Below are positions 34,462 to 42,851 of a stretch of DNA of 64,000 bases, in pieces. The stretch is from Algiphilus aromaticivorans DG1253 (lineage in GTDB: Bacteria; Pseudomonadota; Gammaproteobacteria; Nevskiales; Nevskiaceae). The notes under the pieces are model-generated. The model had not been told where the DNA came from. It saw only the letters and a list, made by a program, of their open reading frames with translations, and ran no database searches. The first letter of the stretch is position 1. Every line of letters begins with the position of its first letter. The stretch is taken from contig NZ_JPOG01000001.1 of assembly GCF_000733765.1 (NCBI RefSeq), positions 930,001-994,000 on the forward strand, in the 5' to 3' direction. A program made the position numbers and the translations under genes.

Positions 34462-35415
34462 ATGAGCGTGCATTTCAGGCTCGCCTTTGTCGGCTGGCGG
34501 TTCCTTGCGCTTGTCGCGGTGATGCTGGCGGCGGTGTCGCCGCTGTCCGCCGAAAGCCTGCGCGACGGCAGTGTGGAAGCACCGCTGCGCGTCATGCTGA
34601 TCCCGGCGGACGGTGGCACCGCCAGCGGCACGCGGGCGGATTTCCAGCCGCTGTTCAATGCCATTACGCGCGATACCGGGCTGCATTTCGAGTTGCGGGT
34701 CGGGGACAGCTATGCGGCTGTCATCGAGGCGATGAAGCGCGATCTCGTAGAGCTGGCCTGGTTCGGGCCGGTGTCCTATGTGCAGGCGCGCGCCGCCGGC
34801 GCGGCCGAGTTGCTGGCGGTGTCGGTGACGGACGGCGAATCCGCCTATCACGCCGGCATTTTCGTGCCGGCTGACGCCGCTGTTGCGGAGATCGCCGACC
34901 TGCGCGGCAAGCGCGTGGCCTTCGGCGACGTCAATTCGGCCTCCAGCTTCACCTTCCAGGTGGCGATGATGCTGGATGCTGGCCTTGACCCGGCGCGGGA
35001 CCTCGCGGCTGTGCGCATCACCGGCAGCCACGCTGCCAGCCTCTCGGCGCTGGCGGAAGGGCACGTTGACGCCGCCTGCCTGAGCTTTCCGTCCTTCCTG
35101 CGTGCGCTCGATCGTGGCTCGGTGGATGCTGAGCGATTCCGCGTGCTGGCGCGCAGCGTCCCCATTCCGAATCCGCCCATGGCCGTGAACAGCCGGCTAT
35201 CCGAATCGTTGAAGACGCAGCTGCGCGAAGCCTTCGGTAGCGTGCACGAAGCCCCCGGTATCCGGCCGGAGATGATCCGTGGCTACGGCGGCAAGCAGGT
35301 GGATCGTTACGACCCGGATTTCCCCGAAAGCGCCTTCGACGTACCGGCCGAGACGCTGGCCCGTATCGGCGACGACACCCGTGTGGCCATGCTGCGCAAG
35401 GCTGGGCAGCGTTGA
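34462..35415 (+). CDS. phnD: Phosphate/phosphonate ABC transporter binding protein PhnD
   Basis: 317 residues with a signal peptide (hydrophobic stretch to AVSPLSAES). Family features: GDSYAAVIEAMKRDLVELAWFGPVSYV and FGDVNSASSFTFQ, with the Ser/Thr residues that hold the phosphorus oxyanion in PhnD and PtxB. This periplasmic protein delivers phosphonate, phosphite or phosphate esters to the PhnC/PhnE importer. The ATG follows GAGGGAGATC, a good ribosome site. Its stop overlaps the TTG start of phnC by 4 bases. The exact ligand cannot be read from the sequence. Confidence 0.88.
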   Translation: MSVHFRLAFVGWRFLALVAVMLAAVSPLSAESLRDGSVEAPLRVMLIPADGGTASGTRADFQPLFNAITRDTGLHFELRVGDSYAAVIEAMKRDLVELAWFGPVSYVQARAAGAAELLAVSVTDGESAYHAGIFVPADAAVAEIADLRGKRVAFGDVNSASSFTFQVAMMLDAGLDPARDLAAVRITGSHAASLSALAEGHVDAACLSFPSFLRALDRGSVDAERFRVLARSVPIPNPPMAVNSRLSESLKTQLREAFGSVHEAPGIRPEMIRGYGGKQVDRYDPDFPESAFDVPAETLARIGDDTRVAMLRKAGQR

Positions 35416-36182
35416 ACGCGGACACGGAGGCACTTCTGCAGCTGCAGGGCATCGGCAAACGCTTCGCCGATGGCACAGTCGGCCTCGCCGACATCGATTT
35501 GACGCTGCCACCTGGCCAGTTCTGTGTGCTGCTGGGCGCTTCCGGTGCCGGCAAGTCGACCTTGCTGCGCGTCATCAACGGCCTGCTAGCCCCCACCGAG
35601 GGCAGCATCTGGCTGGGGGAAGAGCATCTGCCGCACGGGCGCCCGCGCCGGCGGCGGGGCCGGGTGGCCACCATCCACCAGGGCGTCGATCTGGTGCCGC
35701 GGCTGTCAGTCCTAGGCAATGTTCTGACCGGTGCCATCGGTGAGATGCGCGCACCCGCGGCGCTGCTCGGCGGCTTCGGGCGCGCGCGCAAGCGGCGCGC
35801 TTGTGCGCTGTTGCACGAAGTTGGCCTGGAGCCAGGACAGCTCTACCGGCGCGCGAGCACGCTCTCCGGTGGACAGCAGCAGCGCGTCGGTATTGCTCGC
35901 GCCTTCATGGGGGCGCCGCTGCTGGTGTTGGCTGATGAGCCGGTGGCGAGCCTGGATCCGCATATCAGCGCCGATATCCTGGCGCTGCTGCAGCGCGCCG
36001 CGCGCGAGCACGGCGCCACCGTTCTGTGCAGCCTGCATCAGGTGGAATTGGCGCGCCGCTTCGCCGATCGCCTCGTCGGCATGTGCGGCGGTCGCATCGT
36101 GCTCGACAGTTCTGTGGACGCGCTCGACGAAGCCGCGCTGGGCGCGCTCTATGGCGGCGCGCTTGCGCGGGAGGCGGCGTGA
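35412..36182 (+). CDS. phnC: Phosphonate-type ABC transporter ATPase PhnC
   Basis: ABC ATPase of 256 residues with Walker A GASGAGKSTLLR, signature LSGGQQQRVGIARAF, Walker B LVLADEPVASLDP and a switch His in CSLHQ. It energises the importer formed with PhnE. The start is a TTG that overlaps the phnD stop (TTGA), and the stop overlaps the GTG start of phnE, so all three are coupled. The order D-C-E is typical of PhnDCE importers. Confidence 0.9.
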   Translation: MNADTEALLQLQGIGKRFADGTVGLADIDLTLPPGQFCVLLGASGAGKSTLLRVINGLLAPTEGSIWLGEEHLPHGRPRRRRGRVATIHQGVDLVPRLSVLGNVLTGAIGEMRAPAALLGGFGRARKRRACALLHEVGLEPGQLYRRASTLSGGQQQRVGIARAFMGAPLLVLADEPVASLDPHISADILALLQRAAREHGATVLCSLHQVELARRFADRLVGMCGGRIVLDSSVDALDEAALGALYGGALAREAA

Positions 36183-37198
36183 GCGCCTCGGTCGAGACAC
36201 GGGCGGTTCCACCGCCGGACGACTGGCCGCTGCGCCCCGGACTGCGGCCGTGGCATCTGCTGCTATTGCTTGCGGCGCTGGTGGCGATGAGCGCCTCCGC
36301 CCAGCGCACCGAGATCGATCGCATGGCGGTGATGGTGGCCGAAGGCATCGGCGCGGCAGTGGGTCTGCGCGAGGAGGCGGAGGTCGCCGATGGTCTGGCG
36401 CGGATCGGGCGCGACCTGTTCCCGCTGCAGATCGCGGAGCAGCGTCCAATGGCGCGCATCGAGAACCTTGATCGCGATGATCTGCCCTGGGGCGCGCGCA
36501 TCGAGACCGAACAAACGGTCGAGACGAAGCTGGACCCGGATACGCTGGAGCTGACCGAGGAGCGTGGCAGTCGCGAGGTGCTGGTGGAGCCCTGGGGTTA
36601 TCTCCTGCACGCCGTCCGGCTCATGCTGGAAACCATCGAGATCGCCTTCTGGGGCACCGTGCTTGCGGTCTTGCTGGCGATGCCGCTCGCCTTCTTCGGT
36701 GCGCGCGGCTTGGCGCCACTGGGCCTCTACCATCCCAGTCGGGCGTTGTGCAGCTTGTTACGCGCTATGCCCGATTTGCTGGCGGCGCTTTTCCTGGTGC
36801 TGGCCTTCGGCTTCGGACCCATCGCCGGCGTGCTGGCGTTGGGGTTGCACACGGCCGGCTTCCTCGGCAAGTTCTTCGCCGAGGACATCGAGAATGCCGA
36901 CCCGGCGCCGCAGGACGCTCTGCGTGCCATCGGGGCCTCGCGCCTGCTGGTGCTGCGCTGGGCCGTGCTGCCGCAGGTGCTGCCCTCCTATCTGGGCTAT
37001 GTGCAGTACATCCTGGAGCGCAATATCCGCACCGCGACGGTCATCGGCGTTGTCGGCGCCGGCGGTATCGGACAGGAACTCAAGGGCCGCTTCGAGATGT
37101 TCGACTTCGGTCATGTCGGCACTTTGCTCGTGGTGATCTTCGCCACGGTGATGCTGCTGGAATACGGCACGGGCTGGCTGCGTCGCCGGCTCATCTGA
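36179..37198 (+). CDS. phnE: Phosphonate-type ABC transporter permease PhnE
   Basis: 339 residues. One helix near the N-terminus (LLLLLAALVAMSASA, about 22-38) is followed by a soluble stretch of roughly 100 residues (EIDRMAVMVAEGIGAAV to the segment around residue 140) and then the ABC permease core with the cytoplasmic coupling loop (EDIENADPAPQDALRAIGAS). The E. coli PhnE is about 80 residues shorter; the extra region is seen in other PhnE-like permeases of this type and probably lies in the periplasm. GTG start at 36179 overlaps phnC; the longer open frame reaching back to 36026 lies inside phnC. Confidence 0.88.
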   Translation: MSASVETRAVPPPDDWPLRPGLRPWHLLLLLAALVAMSASAQRTEIDRMAVMVAEGIGAAVGLREEAEVADGLARIGRDLFPLQIAEQRPMARIENLDRDDLPWGARIETEQTVETKLDPDTLELTEERGSREVLVEPWGYLLHAVRLMLETIEIAFWGTVLAVLLAMPLAFFGARGLAPLGLYHPSRALCSLLRAMPDLLAALFLVLAFGFGPIAGVLALGLHTAGFLGKFFAEDIENADPAPQDALRAIGASRLLVLRWAVLPQVLPSYLGYVQYILERNIRTATVIGVVGAGGIGQELKGRFEMFDFGHVGTLLVVIFATVMLLEYGTGWLRRRLI

Positions 37199-37256
37199 GT
37201 GCGCAGGCGAGAGCGGGGGCAGGCAAACTGTCGGCCCACTTCTCAAGAGCAGCCCC

Positions 37257-38162
37257 ATGGCCTACGAGACGCTCCAGACCGAGCAACGCGACGACGGCAT
37301 CCACATTCTGCGCCTGAGCCGGCCGGATCAGATGAACGCTTTCACCGTGCAGATGGCGAACGAGCTGGAGGATTTCTTCCGCCGCGCCAATGACGATGAC
37401 GCCGTCCGCGCCATCGTCGTGACGGGCGAGGGCAAGGCCTTCTGCGCGGGCATGGATCTCTCGGCCGACGGCAACGTCTTTGGCCTCGATGAATCCATGG
37501 AGCCGACCCTAGCGGATATGGACAGCAAACTGGAGGATCCGGCCTTCATCGCGGGTGTGCGCGATACCGGCGGACGCGTGACGCTGGCCATCTACGATTG
37601 CCGCAAGCCGGTCATCGCCGCGATCAACGGCGCGGCCGTGGGAATCGGCGCCACCATGACGCTGGCCATGGATGCGCGCATGGCTTCCGAGAAGGCGCGC
37701 ATCGGCTTCGTCTTCGGTCGGCTGGGCATCGTGCCCGAGGCCTGCTCGAGCTGGTTCCTGCCGCGCATCGTTGGCCTCGATACGGCGCTGGAGTGGTGCT
37801 ACAAGGCCGATATCCTGGACGCCGAGACGGCGCGGGCCGGCGGGCTGCTGCGGCAGGTGGCCGCCCCGGAGGCGCTGCTCGACGAGGCCTGTGCCTACGC
37901 GTTGTCGCTGGTGCAGAACCGCTCGCAGGTAGCAGTAGCGCTGACGCGCCAGATGATGCTGCGCAATAGCGCGGCTTCTCATCCGCTGGAGGCGCACAAG
38001 GTCGACTCGCTGGCCATGTTCTACACAAGCCGCGAGGATGGTCGCGAGGGCGTGGACGCCTTCCGCGCGAAGCGGGACCCGCAGTTCGAGGATAGTGCCT
38101 CGCGCGATATGCCGCCCTTCTACGAGGAGTGGCTCAAGCGCAGCCGCGACCGTCACCAGTAA
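37257..38162 (+). CDS. Enoyl-CoA hydratase/isomerase (crotonase) family protein
   Basis: 301 residues, crotonase fold. The oxyanion hole peptides are seen in AFCAGMDLS and NGAAVGIGATMTLAMD, and the second catalytic position falls in GRLGIVPEACSSWFLP, where Glu is present. Likely a beta-oxidation type hydratase/isomerase, but crotonase members vary widely in reaction. Located 58 bp after phnE with no clear terminator, so it could be read through from the phn operon; a functional link is unlikely. No dehydrogenase or thiolase lies beside it. Confidence 0.85.
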   Translation: MAYETLQTEQRDDGIHILRLSRPDQMNAFTVQMANELEDFFRRANDDDAVRAIVVTGEGKAFCAGMDLSADGNVFGLDESMEPTLADMDSKLEDPAFIAGVRDTGGRVTLAIYDCRKPVIAAINGAAVGIGATMTLAMDARMASEKARIGFVFGRLGIVPEACSSWFLPRIVGLDTALEWCYKADILDAETARAGGLLRQVAAPEALLDEACAYALSLVQNRSQVAVALTRQMMLRNSAASHPLEAHKVDSLAMFYTSREDGREGVDAFRAKRDPQFEDSASRDMPPFYEEWLKRSRDRHQ

Positions 38163-38209
38163 AGGGAAAGCGACACATTCTCATACGCACCGGAGAATGT
38201 TTCGCAAGT

Positions 38210-38238
38210 TGCTGATTTTGGGACAGAAATGCTACGAT
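38210..38238 (+). promoter_or_regulatory. Sigma-70-like promoter of the HiPIP gene
   Basis: TTGCTG (38210-38215), 17 bases, TACGAT (38233-38238): good -35/-10 pair with ideal spacing, 42-63 bp before the possible start codons. The surrounding DNA is clearly less GC-rich than the flanking genes. Confidence 0.7.
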
Positions 38239-38300
38239 TCAATGGTGATGAAGCGCGAGCGACTAGGCTTGCGCCCCTGATGATCAACCGAGATGACAGC

Positions 38301-38627
38301 ATGAAGAAGTTCCATGGCAAGTCCTTCGATCGCCGCGGTGTCCTGAAGCTCGCGGCCCTCGGTACCGGCGTTCTCGCCACCGCTCGTATTCCGGCCGTGT
38401 TTGCTCAGGATGATCGGGTCGATCCTGAGTCGGCTCAGGCGAAGTCGCTGAATTATGTGCACGACGCTGCCGAAGCCGCGGAGCACGAGCGTTTCAAGGA
38501 AGGCAGCAATTGCGCCAACTGCCAGCTCTGGCAGGGCGGCGATGCCGAATGGGGCGCTTGCGCCATCTTCCCCGGCAAGAAGGTTGCTTCCGTGGGCTGG
38601 TGCACGGCCTGGGTCGCCAAGAACTGA
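38301..38627 (+). CDS. High-potential iron-sulfur protein (HiPIP)
   Basis: 108 residues. The N-terminus carries a Tat signal (FDRRGVLKLAALGTGVL), as expected for a cofactor protein exported folded, cleaved near VFAQDD. The four cluster ligands are C71 and C74 (NCANCQLW), C87 (GACAIFPGKKV) and C101 (GWCTAW), the standard HiPIP pattern for one [4Fe-4S] cluster. It is a soluble periplasmic electron carrier, in other bacteria shuttling between the bc1 complex and a reaction centre or terminal oxidase. I chose the ATG at 38301; 38280 is an in-frame alternative adding seven residues. A strong hairpin follows. Confidence 0.94.
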   Translation: MKKFHGKSFDRRGVLKLAALGTGVLATARIPAVFAQDDRVDPESAQAKSLNYVHDAAEAAEHERFKEGSNCANCQLWQGGDAEWGACAIFPGKKVASVGWCTAWVAKN

Positions 38628-38637
38628 AGCTCTTCGG

Positions 38638-38666
38638 CTTACCCTGCCGCTTCGCGGCAGGGTAAG
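38638..38666. terminator. Strong hairpin between convergent HiPIP and DUF934 genes
   Basis: Perfect 13-bp inverted repeat CTTACCCTGCCGC-TTC-GCGGCAGGGTAAG. It lies 11 bp after the HiPIP stop and 11 bp from the stop of the convergent gene. No T-run follows on either strand, so it may be a weak terminator or an mRNA end-protecting hairpin acting for both genes. Confidence 0.6.
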
Positions 38667-38676
38667 GCGGGACAGC

Positions 38677-39198
38677 TCAGGCAGGCGTCGGCCCGGCGCG
38701 CCGCCGCCGCTTCCAGATCGGCTCGATACCGTCGCAGGTAGGCTGATACGCGTCGCTGAAGGTCTCGAAGGCGGCCAGGCAGCCTTGCGGGTCCTGATCG
38801 GCCCGTAGCTGGAAGGCATTGACGCCGCAGCGTGCCAAGTTGAAGAGCTGATCGCGCACGACAGCTTCGCCGCAGGCGCGCACTTCCCCGGAGAATCCGT
38901 AGCGGTCGCGCAGCAGCCGCGCCTGCGAATAGGCACGGCCGTCCGGAAAAGCGGGGAAGTCCAGAGCAATCAGCGGCCGTTGCGCAATCTGCTGCCAGCC
39001 TTCCGCCAGATCCAGCGTGTTCGGCATCTGCACGCCGACTTCGGGGTAACGGCCGTCGTCGGTCGTGCCGTCGAGCAGCGTCTGCCAGCGCTCCCAGGAG
39101 ACGATCACGGGCGTGCCGTCCTCGGGTAGCGCTGATTCGTCATCGAGCCACTGGCGGTCGTCGGCAACGATCTTCCGATCGCGGATCAGCGCGCTCAT
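38677..39198 (-). CDS. DUF934 protein, partner of sulfite reductase
   Basis: 173 residues; its ATG overlaps the cysI stop by 4 bp, so it is coupled to that gene. DUF934 proteins are consistently found next to this kind of cysI in beta- and gammaproteobacteria and are thought to help sulfite reduction, but their activity is not defined. Recognisable features: DDGRYPEVGVQMPNTLDL, LIALDFPAFPDGRAYSQA and LRADQDPQ. The start at 39198 (MSALIRDRK) is chosen over an upstream in-frame codon because of the overlap. Confidence 0.85.
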   Translation of the reverse strand: MSALIRDRKIVADDRQWLDDESALPEDGTPVIVSWERWQTLLDGTTDDGRYPEVGVQMPNTLDLAEGWQQIAQRPLIALDFPAFPDGRAYSQARLLRDRYGFSGEVRACGEAVVRDQLFNLARCGVNAFQLRADQDPQGCLAAFETFSDAYQPTCDGIEPIWKRRRRAGPTPA

Positions 39199-40862
39199 GC
39201 CGCCTTTTCCTTGGCCGGATAGAGCGCGGCCTTGAAGGGCGCCATGCCGACGCGGCGATAGCAATCGAGGAAGCGCTCCTCCTCGCCCTCGCGCACGTCG
39301 AGATAGGTGCGGATGATCGTCTCGACGGCCTCGGCGACGTCCTCGCGGTCGAAGGAGGGGCCGGTGCGGTCACCCAGCGTGGCATCGTTTTCCGACGAGC
39401 CGCCGAGCGTGATCTGGTACCACTCCTGGCCCTTCTTGTCGACGCCGAGAATGCCGATGTGGCCGACGCTGTGGTGGCCGCAGCCATTCATGCAGCCGGA
39501 CATCTTGAGCTTGATCGGCCCGACGTCGTACTGGTAATCCAGCGCGTCGAAGCGCTCGAAGATCTCGTGATTGACGCCGATGGAGCCGGCGTTGGCCAGC
39601 GAGCAGAAGTCCAGTCCGGGGCAACAGATCAGATCCGTTACCAGGCCGATGTTGGGCGTGGCCAGCCCGTGTTCCGCCAGCTTCTGCCAGACGGCGTAGA
39701 CGTCCTTCTCGGCGATGTCGGGCAACACCAGGTTCTGGTCGTGCGTTGTGCGGATTTCGCCAAAGCCGTAGCGATCGGCGAGATCGGCGACGACCTCCAT
39801 CTGCTCGGCCGTGGCGTCGCCGGGCGCAATGTCCTTCGCCTTCAGCGAAACGAAGACGACCTTGTAGCCGCCCTGCCGGTGGGCGTGGACATTGCGCTTG
39901 ACGAAGGCACGGAAGGCGCTGTCCTGCTCCTGCAGGCGCTGATAGTCTTCGCTGGCCGCGTCCTCGGCGTAGTCCGGCGCCGGGAAGAAGGACTTCATGT
40001 AGGCGATGTCCTCCGGCTGCAGCCGATACTGAGCGTGATCGATCTGCTGCCACTCGGACTCGACCATGTCGCGGAAGGCCTCGGGACCAGTGGCCTTGAC
40101 CAGCACCTTGACCCGCGCGCGATGGATGTTATCGCGCCGGCCGAGCCGGTTGTAGATGCGCATCACTGCCTCGAGGTACGAGAAGAGATCGGCCTCGGGC
40201 AGGAATTCACGGATGCAGTGGCCGATCATCGGCATGCGGCCGAGGCCGCCGCCCACGAAGATGCGATAGCCCAATTCGCCGGCGTCGTTCTTCACGATAT
40301 GCACGCCGATGTCGTGCACGGCGGTGGCCGCGCGGTCCGTCGTGCTCGCCGAGAAAGCGATCTTGAACTTGCGCGGTAGCCAGTTGAACTCCGGATGGAA
40401 GGTCGACCACTGCCGCGTCAGCTCGCAGTAGGGGCGCGGGTCCACCAGTTCGTCGCGCGCCACGCCGGCGAGATGATCCGTGCTGATGTTGCGGATGCAG
40501 TTGCCGGAGGTCTGAATGGCGTGCATCTCGACTTCGGCGAGTTCGGCGAGGATGTCCGGAGCTTCCTCCAGCTTCGGCCAGTTGTACTGGATGTTCTGGC
40601 GCGTGCTGAAGTGGCCGTAGCCCTTGTCGTAGGTGCGCGCGATATGCCCCAGCCGGCGCAACTGATCGGAGGACAGCAGGCCGTAGGGGATCGCGACGCG
40701 CAGCATGGGCGCGAAGCGTTGGATGTAGAGCCCGTTGCGCAGGCGCAGCGCCTTGAATTCCTCGTCCGGGATGTCACCGGCGAGATAGCGCTGGGTCTGG
40801 TCGCGGAACTGGGCGACGCGCTCGTTGACGAGCTGCTTGTCGATGGCGTCGTAGCGATACAT
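39195..40862 (-). CDS. cysI: Siroheme nitrite/sulfite reductase (CysI type)
   Basis: 555 residues. Two ferredoxin-like halves around the siroheme/[4Fe-4S] sites. The cluster ligands are seen in CCPGLDFC and KMSGCMNGCGHHSVGHIG, the Cys pattern shared by sulfite and nitrite reductases, and TSGNCIRNISTD and STRQNIQYNW match the family core. Together with the DUF934 gene this is an assimilatory sulfite reductase, reducing sulfite to sulfide for cysteine. Nitrite reduction cannot be excluded on sequence alone. The promoter region upstream carries a CysB-like box, which favours the sulfur role. Confidence 0.88.
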   Translation of the reverse strand: MYRYDAIDKQLVNERVAQFRDQTQRYLAGDIPDEEFKALRLRNGLYIQRFAPMLRVAIPYGLLSSDQLRRLGHIARTYDKGYGHFSTRQNIQYNWPKLEEAPDILAELAEVEMHAIQTSGNCIRNISTDHLAGVARDELVDPRPYCELTRQWSTFHPEFNWLPRKFKIAFSASTTDRAATAVHDIGVHIVKNDAGELGYRIFVGGGLGRMPMIGHCIREFLPEADLFSYLEAVMRIYNRLGRRDNIHRARVKVLVKATGPEAFRDMVESEWQQIDHAQYRLQPEDIAYMKSFFPAPDYAEDAASEDYQRLQEQDSAFRAFVKRNVHAHRQGGYKVVFVSLKAKDIAPGDATAEQMEVVADLADRYGFGEIRTTHDQNLVLPDIAEKDVYAVWQKLAEHGLATPNIGLVTDLICCPGLDFCSLANAGSIGVNHEIFERFDALDYQYDVGPIKLKMSGCMNGCGHHSVGHIGILGVDKKGQEWYQITLGGSSENDATLGDRTGPSFDREDVAEAVETIIRTYLDVREGEEERFLDCYRRVGMAPFKAALYPAKEKAA

Positions 40863-40897
40863 AGGGGCCTGGTAGCAGGGGTTTGTGACGGGGCGCG

Positions 40898-40941
40898 ATA
40901 TTGCACTTTGCCAGGGTTTCCGGCAATCGCTTATTCCTTAT
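40898..40941 (-). promoter_or_regulatory. cysI promoter with CysB-like box
   Basis: Read on the minus strand: TTGCCG (complement of 40921-40926), 17 bases, CAATAT (complement of 40898-40903). Immediately upstream of the -35 box the plus strand reads TTATTCCTTAT (40931-40941), close to the TTATTCC-type half sites bound by CysB in enterobacteria. The position just before the -35 element fits an activator site. Confidence 0.5.
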
Positions 40942-40996
40942 CAGTCTTACAAAAGGCAGAGCGGGCGTCAGGCGCGCTACGGCTCTCGAAGCGGGC

Positions 40997-41587
40997 TCAG
41001 AGGTCGCTGTATCCCCGACGGCGACGGCGTGCCAGTACCGGAAGCAGCAGGCCCAGAAGCACGCCGCCACCGACTAGCGCCGCGCCGGTGACCAACGTGC
41101 GCTGGCGCGCGCGCTCGGCGTCGTAGGCGGCAAGGCTTTGCTCCAGCTCTTCGCGCTGCGACTTCAGTTCGGCCTCCAGCTCCGCGTTGCGATCGGCCAG
41201 CTCCAGCGCGGGAGCGGCATCCTCAAGGCGCGCTTCCAGCTGCGTAACCTGCTTCTCGAGTTCCGCGACCCGCTGGCGCTCGGCTTCCAGCTCGCGCTGG
41301 GCGGCGCGCAGACGTTCGGCGGCCGGTTTCTCGGCGGTCAGGAAGCGCGCGGCCAGCCAGCCTTCGCGGCCGCTCGACAGCCGCACCCGCGCGTAACTGT
41401 TGTCGCCCATAGACTCCAGCAACTCCATGGCGTCGCCTGTCTCCACGAAGGTCACCAGCTCGGCATTCGAGCTGGGCTCCTCGCGCACGGCCAGAGTACG
41501 TTCGCCAGCGATATAGCGCAGGTTATCCTGCGCCCACGTCACGGGCGCGGCGATGAGGGCCGCCGCGAGAATGGTCTTCCGAAGCAT
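40997..41587 (-). CDS. SH3-domain coiled-coil membrane protein (YgiM/TIGR04211-like)
   Basis: 196 residues: signal peptide (AALIAAPVTWAQ), a bacterial SH3 domain (about 20-88, with RTLAVREEPSSNAEL and REGWLAARFL), a long charged coiled coil (about 90-165), one C-terminal membrane helix (TGAALVGGGVLLGLLLPVL) and basic residues RRRRR facing the cytoplasm. This is the arrangement of the TIGR04211/YgiM family, of unknown function in the periplasm. It is divergent from the RND pump genes and precedes cysI by 134 bp. Confidence 0.85.
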   Translation of the reverse strand: MLRKTILAAALIAAPVTWAQDNLRYIAGERTLAVREEPSSNAELVTFVETGDAMELLESMGDNSYARVRLSSGREGWLAARFLTAEKPAAERLRAAQRELEAERQRVAELEKQVTQLEARLEDAAPALELADRNAELEAELKSQREELEQSLAAYDAERARQRTLVTGAALVGGGVLLGLLLPVLARRRRRGYSDL

Positions 41588-41723
41588 TTGCGAAGTGTAG
41601 CAGCGCTATTCATGACCGCTCGGTGAACGGGGCCTGCAGAAGCTTGCTGGACAGGTCTGTAACAGGCTGCGAAGCAGTGACAGTTGCTCTAGGCTTGTCG
41701 AATCGGTCCTTGGAGGCCCCCAC

Positions 41724-42812
41724 GTGTCCCGAATTACTTTCCTGTTGCCGGCTGCGCTGGCGATGCAACTCTGTCTTGCGGCGGGCACGGCCGTCGCTCA
41801 GAAGGATGTGCCCCGGGTTCGGGTCGTGAATGTGAGCGCGTCTTCCGAGCCCGGTCGCGTCACGCTCACGGGGAGTGTGACCGCGGAGCGCGACGCGCAA
41901 CTGTCGGCTCGGCTCGAGGGGCTGGTCGCCGATGTGCTCGTTGACGCTGGCGATCGGGTAAGCGCCGGCGATGTGCTGCTGAGGCAGGACGCCACGCTGG
42001 CTCAGCTCGCTCTGCGGCGCGCCGAGGCGACCCGTGCCGAGGCGCGCACGCGCCTGCAGGAAGCCGAGCGCCTGCGTGACGAGCAGGAAGTGCTTGCGCG
42101 CGATGGCCGCATTCCGGCCTCGTCCTACAAGTCGCAACAGGCCGAAGCCCGCCTGGCCGAAGCGGCGCTGCAGCGGCTGGAAGTCGAGGTGGCGGAGGCG
42201 CGCGAACGCGTCCGGCGTCACGAACTGATTGCGCCCTTCGACGGCGTGGTGAGCCGGCGCAGCGTCGACCCTGGCGAATGGCTGGCCACCGGTACGGCGG
42301 CGCTGGATCTGATCGCTATCGACCGCGTGCGTGTCGATGTGCAGGTACCGCAACGCTATATCGCCACGCTGGAGAAGGGTTCGCCGGCGGAAGTGACGCT
42401 GGATGCGATGCCGGAGCAGACGCTGGAAGGGCGGGTCGATGCGCTGGTGCCGGTCAGTGACCCCGATGCGCGGACCTTCCTCGTACGCGTGCTCGCCGAT
42501 CAGCCCAGCGCATCCATTCTGCCGGGGCTGTCGGCGCGAGTGACCTTGCGCACCGCTGCCGCAAGCGAGCAGCTGCGCATTCCGCGCGACGCGATCATGC
42601 GCTTCCCGGACGGTACGGCGGTGGCATGGGTGGTGGTGCCTTCCGACGACGGCGAGCTGGTCGCGCGCCGCCGTCCGCTCACGCTGGGCGCGACGCTGGG
42701 GGACGAAGTGGTCGTGCGCGACGGTCTGAGCGCCAACGAGCGGGTCGTGGTGCGCGGCAACGAAGGCTTGCGCGAAGGCCAGAGCGTGGAAGTGGTCGAT
42801 GACGCGGACTGA
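41724..42812 (+). CDS. RND efflux membrane fusion (periplasmic adaptor) protein
   Basis: 362 residues, GTG start with GGAGG eight bases upstream. Signal peptide ending AVAQ, then the usual order of the family: barrel-lipoyl half (ARLEGLVADVLVDAGDRVSAGDVL), helical hairpin (about 95-165), second lipoyl half (IAPFDGVVSRRSVDPGEWL), beta-barrel and membrane-proximal domain. It bridges the inner-membrane pump encoded next, 39 bp downstream, to an outer-membrane channel that is not in this window. No lipobox is seen, so it is not lipid-anchored. Confidence 0.92.
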   Translation: MSRITFLLPAALAMQLCLAAGTAVAQKDVPRVRVVNVSASSEPGRVTLTGSVTAERDAQLSARLEGLVADVLVDAGDRVSAGDVLLRQDATLAQLALRRAEATRAEARTRLQEAERLRDEQEVLARDGRIPASSYKSQQAEARLAEAALQRLEVEVAEARERVRRHELIAPFDGVVSRRSVDPGEWLATGTAALDLIAIDRVRVDVQVPQRYIATLEKGSPAEVTLDAMPEQTLEGRVDALVPVSDPDARTFLVRVLADQPSASILPGLSARVTLRTAAASEQLRIPRDAIMRFPDGTAVAWVVVPSDDGELVARRRPLTLGATLGDEVVVRDGLSANERVVVRGNEGLREGQSVEVVDDAD

Positions 42813-42851
42813 TCCCTCGCTGCCGGCGCCGAGAACCGTGGAGCGCCCGGC

